NCBI GenBank assembly: GCA_035222895.1
Contig: JAVYIG010000409.1
Coordinates: 496,001 to 560,000, forward strand
DNA: 64,000 bases
From: Strongylocentrotus droebachiensis
Taxonomy: Eukaryota > Echinodermata > Echinoidea > Camarodonta > Strongylocentrotidae
Direction of reading: 5' to 3'
Part shown: positions 1 through 11,869 of the stretch, piece after piece
Layout of the letters: every line of letters begins with the position of its first letter
Numbering within the stretch: position 1 is the stretch's first letter
Notes under the pieces: generated by a model
What the model was told of the DNA's origin: nothing
Databases searched by the model: none
What the model saw: only the letters and a program-made list of their open reading frames with translations
Position numbers and translations under genes: made by a program

Positions 1-94
1 TACGTAATATCCGCAGTAGTATGGGTTCATTCCGATCAGATGTCTTTGACGAAACCAGGATTCAGGTATCGTAAAAACTCAGGGGAGACAAACT

Positions 95-233
95 GGGGGG
101 CGTTTCACAAAATTTGTCATCAGTGACAAATTATTTTTTGTTGTTATAAGCTACTGAAATCCTTGCTTCTGATTGGTTGTCAATACTGATTTTGGTCATT
201 TAACATTGAAAAAGGCTTTGTGAAACGGGTCCC
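95..233. mobile_element. MITE, GGG-CCGTTTCA family, copy 1
   Basis: This is a short non-coding element bounded by imperfect inverted repeats: GGGGGGCGTTTCACAAA on the left, and GGGACCCGTTTCACAAAG read outward-in from the right. The interior contains the phrase ATAAGCTACTGAAAT followed by CTGATTGG, which recurs in a second member at 23,227. MITEs with GGGCCCGTTTCATA-like ends are common in marine invertebrate genomes. No target duplication is clear and no transposase is present. Confidence 0.6.
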
Positions 234-1047
234 TGGTCTACGATTTTTTGGCCATTTATTAAAAACAGGTGAGTGCATAGCATCACATGATGAATTATGG
301 AGAAACCCAAATTAGTTGTCAGTTGTTTTATCAACAGGAATTCATTTTTGTTAGCAAAAGAAATGTATCACCTTATTTGTTAACATATTTGTTTTCGTTT
401 TATGCCTTTGTAGCTAGATAATAATGTCTTTAAGACGCGATTTGTGGTATAATCTCTGTAATGATCATGCTGCAAGCATGATTAGATCTTGCATTATGAC
501 ATGATATCAGGCGAGGTGGGAATTTTACAGTTGGCAAATGACAATCTAACGACATTCATGAGACAAATTTCAATTGTCATGGTGGGTATCTGTATTACAT
601 GGCCTTGAAATCAATAGGTTGCTTCTGAAATTCGTGTAGACCACTAACAGTCTCTTACACTGAGTGTACTAACCACATGATTGGTGCTTTCATAGGGTGG
701 GAAAGGCATGTAATACCTTCCTCATTAAATATAATGGAATAAAATCGAATTGTATCTAACGGATTAATTCCAAGGGAATCAAGATCACAGGCCATTCCCC
801 AAACTTGAGGTTGAATGTCCTCCTGGTCCTAACTCCATGCTGAATTGAAATGTGAGCTGATTATGAAGGCCTGTATTATCTTACCTAATCACACAAAGTG
901 GTATTTTAGATCCATCAGCTAGATAATATCATATTTTCCTCCTATAGTCTTACATTATCATTGAATCCTAATAGATTGGAAATGATATTGACGGTGCTCG
1001 ACTGCTCGGTTGTTAAGCCCCCCCCCCCCCCCCCATTGCCCATAACA
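234..1047. other. AT-rich intergenic DNA
   Basis: I see no gene. Open frames are short and occur on both strands. A C17 run lies at 1,018-1,034. Confidence 0.6.
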
Positions 1048-1310
1048 CGATCACTGAGGAGGCGAGTTAACTCAGTCGAACCAAAGATCATGGCCCGAAT
1101 TCACAAAGGAGGTTTGTCGACAAACCGAGGTTTATGTACGTCATATGACGCGTTTTGACGCGTTTTTTTTTACAAACCTGGTTTGTAAAAAACAGAAGGA
1201 GGTTTGTCGAAACAAAAGGAGGTTTGTCGACAAACCGAGGTTTGTCGACAAACCTCCTTTGTGAATTCGGGCCCGTGGGTTCGAATCCAACCAAGGTGGA
1301 TGACTTGAAT
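1048..1310 (+). mobile_element. tRNA-derived SINE head, interrupted by a MITE
   Basis: A tRNA-like head is visible: a D-arm/A-box-like stretch (GAGTTAACTCAGTCG near 1,065) and a B box (GGGTTCGAATCC at 1,277-1,288). These are the internal Pol III promoter elements of tRNA-derived SINEs. The head is split by the palindromic element at 1,092-1,273, which sits between the two boxes. Removing that insert would bring the boxes to a tRNA-like spacing. The tail is not clearly delimited. Confidence 0.5.
1092..1273. mobile_element. Palindromic MITE inserted in a SINE
   Basis: The outer ends are perfect inverted repeats: GGCCCGAATTCACAAAGG at 1,092 and its reverse complement ending at 1,273. The inverted repeat continues through AGGTTTGTCGACAAACC, itself a palindrome. 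Further copies of AGGAGGTTTGTCGA occur inside the element, so almost all of its 182 bp can fold on itself. There is no coding capacity. It lies between the A and B boxes of a SINE. Confidence 0.7.
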
Positions 1311-2190
1311 TATATCATTCACCTGTATGCAAATAAATGTATCTCAAAAGATAGAATTCAAATTGATTACCTTAGTCGTTGCTAGGTAGGACAAAACTTA
1401 TGACTTGCCATACCTAACAACATGTAAGATATGCAATTTGCATTCTGACTATTGAACACAATTGTTTTAAGAGATGAATGAAATCATTCGTATCGAAGCA
1501 ATTTAATTAAATTTCGAAAATGGCCTATTGAGGGTAATAATATATAGGTATTGGTTTTGAAAGCAAACATGTCAAATGGGAGTCTTGCATATTTTAGATT
1601 TGTGGATATGTCTTGATAGAGCTCACTCAATGTGTACCTGTATTGATCGCCTACCGTTACACCTGTTCCATACAGAGATACAGGTGTGTTTATTGGTATA
1701 ATACGGCGTAAACAAATCCTTATGGAAGCAATCGTCCTTAAAACCTATTCTTCATGAACGTCACCGACCTGGTTTTCTATGTTCGACAGGTGGCCGTACT
1801 TGAATAGGTTTTTATTTTCCTTCGAGTGTTTGCATCGAGTTGGTACATTAACCCCGGGTTCTTTATTTGCTCATTATAAATCATATTTCGCATCCCGTAT
1901 CCTTAAAGTATTTACCTAGATGATGGTACATGGGTGCCAGGGAAAGAAGGGTCAATTTTACGGAGATGTGTACCTCCCAACAAACCATTCACCATTCATC
2001 AACATAATTAGATGAACAATGCTGACTGCCACACTCCATTTTGATCCGTTTTTGTAATACTTCGCTCTTAATTATAACAATTGTAGCATTGTTTAAGGCC
2101 CTAGTAACTAATATTTCAAGATATTTTTTAAATCAAAGTTTAAAAGAAACGTAGCTCCAAACGAGACAATTACCACTACTATAAGATCAG

Positions 2191-2460
2191 GGAGGCGGTG
2201 TGGCGTTATTGGACCGTCGTCTGACTTACGCGATGCACGTGGGTTCGAGCCCCGCGTTGAGTAGACACAAAATGTTCTCTGAAAACAGGCTCAGATTCAG
2301 TGTGAAACATTCCGTTCCTCGGACAGAGCGTTAACTGGAGACCCCGTGTATAAGTGATTTATAACACGGATGTGCACAGTTATACACTTCTCGCAAAGAG
2401 TAGGATATAAACTCGGTGTTTAGTGTCTCTGCATACACAACTGGCGATCTTCCTATTACG
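2191..2460 (+). mobile_element. tRNA-derived SINE
   Basis: The head starts GGAGGCGGTGTGGCG and has a good B box, GGGTTCGAGCC, at 2,241-2,251. The body includes GAGCGTTAACTGGAGACCCC, a phrase of the type found in deuterostome SINE bodies. The 3' end is soft, at about 2,460. Other SINE copies or pieces lie at 4,402, 17,494, 18,610, 24,205, 31,640, 44,185, 46,095 and 51,905. Confidence 0.6.
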
Positions 2461-4139
2461 TTATTTTTCTTCATAGGCTGCATATAGCCCTTTGTAGTTT
2501 AACAGACAAGAAGAAGGAAAAAGAATTCGGACTGCAGTAATCAATTATGTTTAGGTCTTTAACACTTCGGGCATACTTATTGAAAACGATTATAAATCCC
2601 CTTTAACTAATATTCGATGATAATTTTGAGCCAAACTCGACGTTTCTCCAGACGCACACAAAAAAAATAGAGTAAATGAACAAATGAAGCTGGTGATCTA
2701 CTTAATTTTTCTTAAGACTCTCCCCATCTATGGCTATCTCTCATCTCACACTCCTTACAATTTTAACGACTTTCCCTCACATCCTCACAAAGTTGGACCA
2801 ACCATACGATGTCACTCCTATCTTTGTTAGATATGAAAGTCGTCTTTTTTTTCCGGAGATGGAGTTTTACGATACCTTACGTCGACATGTTGGCACTGCT
2901 TCCAAATTAAGTTATTCAATGATGACCATAGCAGGGAGAAATATCGGCTTCTCAAAGTTGGGAAATCGCATCGCGTTGATGAAAAAATTGATTTTCGAAG
3001 TGTCACAAATTGCATGTCCAGACACTTTGGTTATTCGGTCAGGGGCCTCTTGCAAAAAGAGTTGCGTTTAAAACACATCTTTAAGAAAATGAAATGTTAC
3101 TTGAATTTCAACCAATCAGCATTGCGTTTTAAGTACTAAGTACCACCAATGATCAGAACACTCTTCTGTATTAATCCAATCAAGAAATGAAAAAAATGAC
3201 AAATACGGCACTTAATTGTCTTAACATTTTTTTTTTTTAAATCGGGCGACGCGGAAAGAATTTTCGACCATTAGCTTTTTTACAAGCTAAATATATTAGC
3301 AAGAAGATGGTATTTAAATATTTTCAATAATGTCTCTCCGTTAACATTCGGGTATCTATTTGAGAATGATACGTTAATTGACTCTTGCATGTGTCCACAA
3401 TAACAAATCTGCACAACGTCAGCATCCCGCTGAATCAATCGCTTGACGAAATAGGATTCAATCTTTCTAACATTTCCCAATTTACTAGCACTACAAATAC
3501 GAAAAAGGTGTTAAACGTAAACATCTTTTGGAATAAGACTTTGTTGTTAATGCTCCATTTTTTCTAGATATTGCGACACCCCTCACCCCTCTCTCTCTTT
3601 CTCTCTTTCTACACATCTATCTCGCTGATGACATCCCTTTGCACTTTCGAACTTCTTATTATATGCCGTCTTGACTTTTTTTTTCTTCCGATCTGCTTTT
3701 CTTCCTGCCATCAATCGCAGTCAAACACAGCTGCTTTTCCCTCCTATTGACTTGACTATGTGTCAAGTCTGGAGAATATATTTATATTTGTCGTCGGTTT
3801 CTTTGACGCGACCGTACTTGCCCGCGATGAAACGCGAAGAGCGGTTTTGCAATACCTGTTGGCCTAATTTTGTAACCTCTTTCATCCGGAATACCGAAGA
3901 GTAAGAAATGAATTAGCACAGTGTTGGAGCAGTGTTTTCTGAAACGGAAGTCCAAAAAGTCAAGTATGGAATAAATGATACTAAATTTGTTATGTACGCC
4001 CAGTTTCAAAATGGGAAGTTGGATAATCAGTAAAGACAGAGTTGGAGATTATAGGCCGAATGCAGCAGTTTGTTGCTTAGGATAATGTTTGGCCTGGATC
4101 TTCACCTAAGGTACACCTACAGGCGAAACGTAGCAAAAA
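2461..4139. other. Intergenic DNA, no supported gene
   Basis: Several open frames of 60-113 codons occur, including one at 2,730-3,071. They lack family motifs and overlap open frames on the opposite strand, so I treat them as chance. A short CT-rich run lies at 3,576-3,612. Confidence 0.5.
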
Positions 4140-4815
4140 CATGTGAACATGTTGTTTAAAAGTTTAAACAACTTTGGATTAACAGGTGACCTGATCTAAG
4201 AGTTGTTTAAAATGTTAAGCAACTCGGGTTGTTTAAAGTTTAAACACTTAGTTGATCAACATTTTGAACAACTTGTTTAAAATCACAATTTAAACAACCG
4301 GTGTTGTTTAAAGACGGTTGTTTAAAACGGAGCTGTTGTTCAGTGGGGGTTGTTAACACCAACTGGGTTGTTTAAAGAAAGTTGTTTAAAAAGAAGCTGT
4401 TAAATAATAACAATAATAATAATATTGGATTCTTATATAGCGGACGTATCGACCTTGCAAAATCCTCAAGGCGCTTCAACATTACCCGGCTATGCTAGGC
4501 TGCCAAAGGATATTAGTGCCGCGGCGGGACTCGAACCGTGGACCTTGTGATCGACAGTCCGGCGACGTTTCCACTCATCCACGACACCTCTACAGCTTGG
4601 TCGGCCATGATTTGAAACAAAGCTTTTAGCCAACGCGCACTTTACTGGCACGTGACACATGACGTCATATGTAAACAACACTGTCTAAAAGCTCTCGTAT
4701 AGTAAATATAGCAGTCATTAAATTTTAAACAGCGAATGTTTAACAAAATTACTTTCGTTTCGAGCAACATTGTTTACAATTTGTTCAACTGTTGTTTAAG
4801 ATAGTGTACAACTGT
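4140..4815. repeat. TTGTTTAAA-rich element, probably EnSpm-like
   Basis: More than fifteen copies of GTTGTTTAAA or its complement TTTAAACAAC are scattered in both orientations at 4,150-4,400 and 4,670-4,800. The same motif crowds the ends of the EnSpm/CACTA-like elements at 20,973 and 24,303-25,148. This is therefore probably a relative, with the motifs as subterminal transposase-binding repeats (inference). The motif-free middle is occupied by a SINE at 4,402-4,592. I could not fix terminal inverted repeats for this copy. Confidence 0.5.
4402..4592 (-). mobile_element. tRNA-derived SINE inside the TTTAAAC-rich element
   Basis: On the minus strand a tRNA-like head ends near 4,592. It has a B box (GGTTCGAGTCC, read in reverse near 4,530) and a body with GCGCCTTGAGG. 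The copy ends in an (ATT)n tail at 4,402-4,425, preceded by the typical CGCTATATAAG-like phrase. It interrupts the TTGTTTAAA-rich sequence on both sides, so it inserted later. Confidence 0.6.
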
Positions 4816-4860
4816 AAGTGAACATCACTTTTTTAAGCAGCGTTTTTACTGTGTATGGGG

Positions 4861-5062
4861 CAGAGGCGTACGCCGGATTTTTTTTCAAGGGGGGGGGTTT
4901 TAAAATATTTTGCTCCCGAAAATTTGAAAATCGCGCCGGCCGAAAAGTCGCTCAGTGGGGGGGGGGGGGGGGGGGGGGGGGTGGGGTAAGCGGACACTTT
5001 TTTTTTTTTTTTGGAAGTAAAAAAAAAATCGCAACGACTCAGCCGGCCGAAAAGTCGCTCAG

Positions 5063-5097
<35 letters not shown>

Positions 5098-5229
5098 GGG
5101 GGGGGGGGGGGGGGGGGGGGGTAAGCGGACACTTTTTTTTTGGTCTCAAAATTTCAAAATTTGACATTTTTTTTCGTTGGGGGGGGGGGGGGGGTAAGGT
5201 CACCTTATTTAGGTTAGCCGTGGGTATAA

Positions 5230-5260
<31 letters not shown>

Positions 5261-5413
5261 TAAAAAAAAAAAAAAAAAAAAAAAAGCCAAAGGGGGGGGG
5301 GGGGGAGTTTAGGTTTTTTTAGGGGGGGGGGGGGGTTTACATACATTAAAATACCAAAGGGGGGGGGTTTGAACCCCCAAACCCCCCCCCCCCCCCCCCT
5401 GCGTACGCCCCTG
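4861..5413. mobile_element. hAT-like MITE with long G runs, copy 1
   Basis: The ends are inverted repeats: CAGAGGCGTACGCCGG at the left, and CAGGGGCGTACGCAGG read inward from the right end. The element is flanked by an exact 8-bp direct repeat, GTATGGGG, at 4,853-4,860 and 5,414-5,421. An 8-bp duplication together with CAGNGGCG-type ends is the mark of the hAT superfamily. The interior is non-coding, with G runs of up to several tens of bases, T and A runs, and a repeated phrase GCCGGCCGAAAAGTCGCTCA. Glycine-rich or proline-rich open frames here are shadows of the G runs. Confidence 0.85.
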
Positions 5414-5651
5414 GTATGGGGTTAAAAAACAGTGATAGTCGACTAAATGCGATACCAGTCTCGCCTCCAACATTCCGATATATTCTTTCTGCGACTTCCC
5501 CATTGTGGAACTTCACACTTAGTGAGCGGGATGGCACCTGGGAATACATAGAGTTCATTGAGTCAGTCCTGGAACAGGTAAAGTAATTGACCTCAATGCA
5601 TCATTTCTTCTCGTTAAACAATTGCTCATCCTTACCTGGAAATCTAAAGAT

Positions 5652-5870
5652 GGGGGCAAAGAGTTTCAAAGGCACCTGCGGTCAGGAACACGACTCGAGT
5701 GAAGGCCGCTCATCGAAGATTAGCACTATTTTCAATTTTGGACGTGCGTTTTTCTTTGTCTCTATGCCCCAATTAGCAAATGACGTCACCAAATGATGAT
5801 TTGAATTGAATCGAGCCACAAGGGTATTAACTCAGTACTTAAACAAAGAGTAAACGCCCTCTTTGCCCCC
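5652..5870. mobile_element. Probable MITE with GGGGGCAAAGAG ends
   Basis: A perfect 12-bp inverted repeat, GGGGGCAAAGAG, lies at 5,652-5,663 and 5,859-5,870, enclosing about 200 bp without coding signal. I see no target duplication, so the call rests on the inverted repeat alone. Confidence 0.4.
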
Positions 5871-6515
5871 AAACAGGCGATTTAAGAGCTTTCCAATAAT
5901 AGGTGTCAGTACGAACAGTTACATTTAATATCATGCCATTTTATACATATGACACAACATTGCAATATAATCGTACACTCTTAACAGTTGCAGTATAAAT
6001 GCGAACGCATAAACAGCTACAGAATTGCCAAATGTTTCATGTTAATAATCACTGAAGAATATGAGGATATCAAAATGAAAATAAGGAAGTATAAATGAAC
6101 TGCAAGTTTCACATGAACGCTTAATGCTAGCTTAAAACGTCAAAGAATGCATCTTTGTATTTTCTTATTCATAATATAAACACGATGAAGATTTTTTTCA
6201 TTTCCCAAATGCTCTTTTATTGATGAAAGATGAATAAGTTGATAAACATGACAAGATTGAAATATAAAAAATGACCTGCTTTTATCACTAGTGCGGCAAA
6301 TGTAACGTGGCAAATTAGTGTGACGAGGAGTAATGGATGTAGGTCGGTTTTGACTTTTGATTGTGGGAAGAACATGGATGCTTTTTGATGTGGCCAGATT
6401 AAGGCGACGACGCTTTATCAGACACTTCATGACGATCCGTTGTCAAGCGTTATCAGAAGCATTGGAAGGGAAAACACTAGGCGTATCATCTAGCTGGACA
6501 TCCTAGTAGAATGAC

Positions 6516-6765
6516 AACCCACGAGACCAACGGTCCACAGGACCGACGATGTCAATGTCTTGAACCTAGCCCCCCCCCCCCAAAAAAAAAAAAAAAAAAA
6601 AAAAAAAAATGCTGAAGGCTTGTGGGGAAAGTCGGTCTCAGGAATCATAAGATAACTTCTCGGAAGGGCTGCAAGACCGACATGTCAGGCGTAAGTGCCG
6701 TCGGTCTCAGATACCTTCTCAGAAGGAGAATGTGAGACCGACATCAGTCTCGTGTCTCGTGAGTT
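6516..6765. mobile_element. Probable MITE rich in GAGACCGAC repeats
   Basis: The ends AACCCACGAGAC and AACTCACGAGAC (the latter read from the right) form a 12-bp inverted repeat with one mismatch. The interior holds several copies of GTCGGTCTCA and its complement GAGACCGAC. It also has a C10/A29 run at 6,571-6,609. No coding signal is present. Confidence 0.4.
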
Positions 6766-8137
6766 ATGAGCTGCCATTTTTTAGTACAATTTTCCTCCTT
6801 AATGCCAATTCCTAGTGTTATGCAGATGGTGCACACATGGCATGCGAAAGCGGACCATTTTCTATGGGTCGATAGACGATAGGAAAGCTAAAGGTGTTTT
6901 AATATAATTCGAGCTTTTGACGACGATCACGTATTAGCATGAAACTCGTATATTGTCCTGGATTTTTGTCAACTGGGTGTTGCTGTTGCCTGAATCCAAA
7001 TGATTAATAAGGTGTAGACAAAACAATAATGCAGTAGAGAATGAAATAATCATGTCATTGAACACGTCCGCGCCCATCCACACCTCCACGCACTCATAAA
7101 CCATTCTCTTCAACCGTCATAGCTTTATCGTCTTACTTGCCACAATAATTATGAGACAGAATTTTTCAATTTCCCTGTAATTGCGAAATGAGAGACTTGA
7201 GGAATACATTTAAACCATAATTGGTGAAACGCAAGTTGATTTCTGTGGAAAACATTAGTTTTACGGTTTTCTTACGAGAGAATTTGTAAAGTAATGTACC
7301 GCTTTGAAAAGATCGTCAAAACTTGACGATAAGAAGGAAACATGTCTGCTTTCGAGAAATTTTGGTTGCTATCGAACGATTACAACGTTCCTTCATATTT
7401 GCGCCTTATCGTTTCATAATTTGCCTGTACTAACTAGGAAAACGTTCACCATCCTTAATCATGAACTGCTTTTTATCTACCGATACAAGTTCAAGAGTAC
7501 CATATTTTCAGATGTTATACAAGCAATATTTCTATGACATTGCTGTACTCACTCGAATCTCTCGTTTGAAGGCAAACCTTTCAGTTTCCTTCCTTCTCCA
7601 TGTTCTCTTTCTCCGAAAGATCCATTCGACCTTGAACTTCCCTTAAATTCTCCAACTTTATTGGGTTCATACTCGCCGAACCATCAGCGTCGCATATTAA
7701 CAAAAATCCTACCACATTATATCAACGGGACGGAATATTTGGTTTCACTACTTTTGTCCGTTCCCCTTTGGGCAGGCACGTTTTATACAGCTGTAGAGCT
7801 CCCAGCGACATCCCGTGGTATCGATTTCAGAAGTAAAGACGGAGATCGCGATAACTTAACTGACCATTGGAATTTCAAACGAAAGATTATTGGATGAGCT
7901 ACCTGGCGTATCTTAAAGACCAGATCTCTGTGGAGATTTTTTTTATTGTGTACCATGTTTTCACTACGTTTGTGAAAAGGTAAAAATAACAAGTAACTGA
8001 ACGCCTGTATCGGATTTATATTATACAAAATGTTGTTTAATTTTTAGCAGGTATTACCAATTGATCTCTCGGGTATTCGTTTAAGTTTAAGTCGTGGTAA
8101 AGAAGCCCTGCTTATGATTTCTCCTTAAAATTCTTCA

Positions 8138-8745
8138 TTCTGAGCCTTGAATCCCTGAATACATATAAGGTATCACCTATGAAAAGCATCGTTAGATGAC
8201 GTCCAAAGTGAGAATGAGAAGACAAACACACAGGGCAGGGATGATTATGATTATTCATGATGATATCATAGTCATTGCATTTATGACCTAGCTTGTTTTA
8301 ATTTTGTCCAAAGAGATTCTTCAAGGGAGATCAACCCTTACGTTGTCGTCAAAACCTTGTACACTCGAATTCAGATTTACCATGTTTCATGACGTTTTTG
8401 AATAGAAAGAAAAAAAAAGGCAATGAACGTCTGTATCGTCATTGTGAGCCTTGAAACCCTGAATGCACGTATGGTATCGCCTATAAAAGAATCGTTAGAT
8501 GACGTGCAAATTGAGAATAAGAAAACAAATACACAGGAAAAGGATGATCATTATTCATGATGAAATTACAATCATTACATTTGTGACCTAACTTGTTTAA
8601 AATTAGTCCAAACAAAATCTTCATTTAATCTACAGCACAGTAACAGAATGTCTGTGAGACCGAATGGTTAAGACAGGGAAGGGAGAACATATAAGGAAAA
8701 GGTTGATTTAACCCTTACGTTGTCAAAACCTTGTAAACTCGAACT
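8138..8745. repeat. Diverged tandem duplication, about 300-bp unit
   Basis: The segment at about 8,138-8,375 is repeated at about 8,447-8,745. Anchors shared in order are GAGCCTTGAA.CCCTGAAT, GTTAGATGACGT, TATTCATGATGA, ACCTA.CTTGTTT and ACCCTTACGTTGTC. Copies differ by roughly one base in five and by small insertions, so the duplication is old. The second copy carries extra sequence around 8,620-8,700. No protein frame is preserved between the copies. Confidence 0.6.
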
Positions 8746-11130
8746 GGTAGTAAAGTTGTGGGTTCACTTGTTGGCTCATTGTATTGTTTAGAGTGTGTCG
8801 CATACATTACTGATTCTATCGTTCTATAGTACATTCGCCAGTCTTTTGTTTTCAAACTTCAGTCATTACATGAGAAACGTTTGCAGTTTTTGATAGATTA
8901 TTTATTAGTGTTTTTTCTTTCTAGTTAGGGCTACAAAATCCGGCACATTAAGAGTAAAATAAAATGTTGACAAATCAGTCAGGACTCATAGCAACTGTCC
9001 ACTACCGTAAAATATAGCGTTCTTGCACCGTTGTCCAACCACTGCCGATAGTGGGTGCGTACTCACTACTTTTTCGTGTTTTAAAAATGGGGGGAAATCC
9101 CTTGTGGGTGCTCGGATACTTAAAGGCGAAAACTGGTTTTCGGAATAGTGTAAAGTCAAAATTGCTCCTGTCTTGACACAAGCAAAAGGAACGTCAGGAT
9201 AAGAGGAGAAACAATATCAAACAGGTAATTAATAAGGTCAGTTACACCATAAAGTAAATACAAATGAAAGGTAAAATACATGAAGTCGTGCATGACCTAG
9301 ATTTGTAACTTTGTTAGTATATATGAGAGTTGGGGGTATGTATTTAAACAAAGACGACTAAGTCAAGTAAAGAATACGTGAATAGATCGTGAAACGGACA
9401 TAAACATCGCATGATACTCAGCCATTTAATCTGATTTATTTCTTTTGTGAAATAAATAGCTCGCATACGCATATATTTTCGATTATTATCTGATATCCAT
9501 ACAATTTCCAAAGTAGACGGATAGTAGCATGGATGGAGGGGGGGGGGGGGGGGGTATAGTCCACGTCTAAGAAGCACTTAGTTTTTCAATGACTTTCCCC
9601 AATTTCCTTTGCAAAGGTTACAAATATCGTACTATTTTCTCGTCCCAAGGTGAGACCTTTGGCTTTCAAAAATAATTGGGCTTAGGTTTTTCAGTGTGGA
9701 TATCATGGACTTGAAAAGGGTACTCGCTTTTTGCAGCAGGATTGCCCTCAAATTTCACTCTAAGGAGATTATACTAAACTCATGAGATGGGACTGAAGCT
9801 CCGTTTGTTACCATGGTTACAACCCGAATATTTGATACCATATCTTGAGAAACACTGTCCTCGTCTACTTTGCTTGGCACAAGAGGAATTGGACCAATAA
9901 TTGTTCAAATTCCTTCTACGGGAACAGACTTACATTCAGGGAATTCTACATCTAATGTAACAAATCCTATTCTCTCCTGTTTTTCTTCTTCTTCCACTTC
10001 ATTTTTTTCTCTTAACCCTTATTATTTTCTGAAGAGATCTTTCAATGCAGTGACACTCCATTTGATACCCAACACAAGTGGGTCTATTCTGGAATGCTAC
10101 ATCTGTTGAAAGGTCTACCCCAATTTCTGTACAGCGACCTGAACATTTGATCCGACCTGTCAAAAAGTAGAAAACAAACAAACAAGCTTTCTGTTATGAT
10201 TAATAGATTATTTCTTAATACAGGTGCAACTTCAATAATGACAACATACTTGTTAATTATAAAAAAGAGCTAAAAACCCGCTTGAATTTCAAATGTGAGC
10301 CTTTGTTTCTCATGCTACGAAGTTTGATAATGAAGGCAGTACTAATGATTGCATGAAAATATTTGCAATTATATTATTATGTAGGTGATAACAGTCGGTC
10401 GGGAATGCAGGGTGATGAAAATGCCCTTTATTTTCAAAAATCTTAAGCCAGCTCGCGTTAGGTCAGTAATCGTATTGAAGGTACTCATTGATCCGCATCA
10501 TATCATTCTGACCCACCTCACAAATAACATTAAAATATTGTGGCTGGAATACTTGATACCCTCTGTTTATCTCTACTTTTGTTTTAAAAGATCTTCTTCT
10601 TTTTTTTCGAAAGAAAGAAAGAAATTGGTACACCGCCAAACGAAACAATTGAAAAAGAAGGAAAAAAAGAAGAAAGTTTTTGAAAACATTTAACGGAATA
10701 TCTTCATTTTGAGAAAGAGACAAACACGTAATCTGTCATACACAAACGTTGGGTTTAAGCATAGCCCGAAGTGGAGTTTTAAATTGCTAATTTGTTACCC
10801 AAACCAAGCTTAAACGTGTCGCTAGCTTTAACCTGTTTAGCAGAACAGATTATTATTACTTTGCAACAAAAACGATACATCTATATGGGTATCAATGAAT
10901 TTAAAAAAAAATCGAAGTCCTAGGGCATTGTATTACATTCGTTTAGTCATGTCCTAGGGCATAATATTTCAAATATTCTTTATCTGACGTTTCAGTCCTC
11001 ATGAATTCGTATGAACTTTGTAAAACAGTGTGCAAAAAGTAGTAATCAGATAATCAAGGATTTTATCGCGAGCCTACGGCGCATAACAATTAAAGAGAGT
11101 TGGGAATATGACATCAAAATTACGAAATGC
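8746..11130. other. Intergenic DNA, no supported gene
   Basis: No convincing gene is present. A G19 run lies at about 9,537-9,554. A short direct repeat, GTCCTAGGGCAT, occurs at about 10,917 and 10,951. Confidence 0.5.
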
Positions 11131-11142
11131 ACAGCGCATTAA

Positions 11143-11760
11143 GTGGACTTCGTTAAAGCGTGTGTGTGCGCGAGGAACGAGTGCGTGGTAGTGTGTGTGC
11201 GTGTGCGTTTTTCAACCTCGATGGAAAGTTTGGTTCGCGCGCTCTTACCTCATCTCCCCGATATCATTAACTGCCTGGTAGCGTTGAGCTCATCACCGGT
11301 TCACAATGTCCCTTCGGAGAATGGCAACCATCCATCACCTTCACAGTCGGTGAGACGTTCAACGTGGAAGGTTCGCGCGCGGCGTGTTTCACAAGTCGTC
11401 AGCATCGGAAGTGGACAAACTGCAGGACAAGGCAAGAAGTCGTGTGGTATCTCTTACACAAGCCGCGGTGCCAGTTTGCAACATTTCAAGAACTCACCAG
11501 AAAATATTTCAATTACTGCACATGCTTCATGCCATCTGAGCTTTCACTTCACCATCAGTTTAATGAACGCTTCATGCATCAGAAGTGGACTTACGACAGA
11601 TACAAATACAATATGTATGGCTATTCTACACCTTGATATTCATCTGAATGCTGATTTTTGTAATCCGACCCTCAAATACACTCTAGAAGACGCTGACCAA
11701 TTGCAAAATGATAGCTTAATTTCTTTTATGTTGCAGGAAACTTATTGCTCGATGAACTAA
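11143..11760 (+). CDS. Unrecognised open frame, possible 5' gene end
   Basis: An open frame of about 205 codons runs here, the longest outside the mobile elements. The first ATG is at 11,221 and would give about 180 residues beginning MESLVRALLPHLPDIINCLV. The region is less AT-rich than its surroundings and has GT/CG-rich sequence at its start, as seen near some promoters. I recognise no domain; the N-terminal part is weakly hydrophobic and the rest serine-rich. The frame runs through a good splice acceptor at 11,736 and stops soon after, so the full frame may not be the real product. It could equally be chance. Confidence 0.25.
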   Translation: MDFVKACVCARNECVVVCVRVRFSTSMESLVRALLPHLPDIINCLVALSSSPVHNVPSENGNHPSPSQSVRRSTWKVRARRVSQVVSIGSGQTAGQGKKSCGISYTSRGASLQHFKNSPENISITAHASCHLSFHFTISLMNASCIRSGLTTDTNTICMAILHLDIHLNADFCNPTLKYTLEDADQLQNDSLISFMLQETYCSMN

Positions 11761-11866
11761 GTCGATACTTATGAAGTTCTATCAACGTCTCATGAGCCTG
11801 AGTACCAATTTGCCAGAGCACAGAAGGGTAATAGAAAATACTCCTTACATTCGGATCATATTACAG
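11737..11866 (+). other. Candidate exon with strong splice signals
   Basis: A pyrimidine-rich stretch ending TTGCAG precedes 11,737. The segment ends ...TTACAG followed by GTAAGT at 11,867, a perfect donor consensus. From an ATG at 11,771 the frame is open for 32 codons up to the donor and has an upstream in-frame stop, so it could be a start-codon exon. No downstream exon was recognised. Confidence 0.25.
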
Positions 11867-11869
11867 GTA

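Noticed and set aside
2221-2270. Possible functional tRNA gene
   Set aside because: Only A- and B-box-like elements with poor stem pairing are present, and a SINE body follows; the other tRNA-like heads behave the same way.
4818-5312. Long glycine-rich and proline-rich open frames on both strands
   Set aside because: They are read-through of G and A homopolymers inside an hAT-like MITE.
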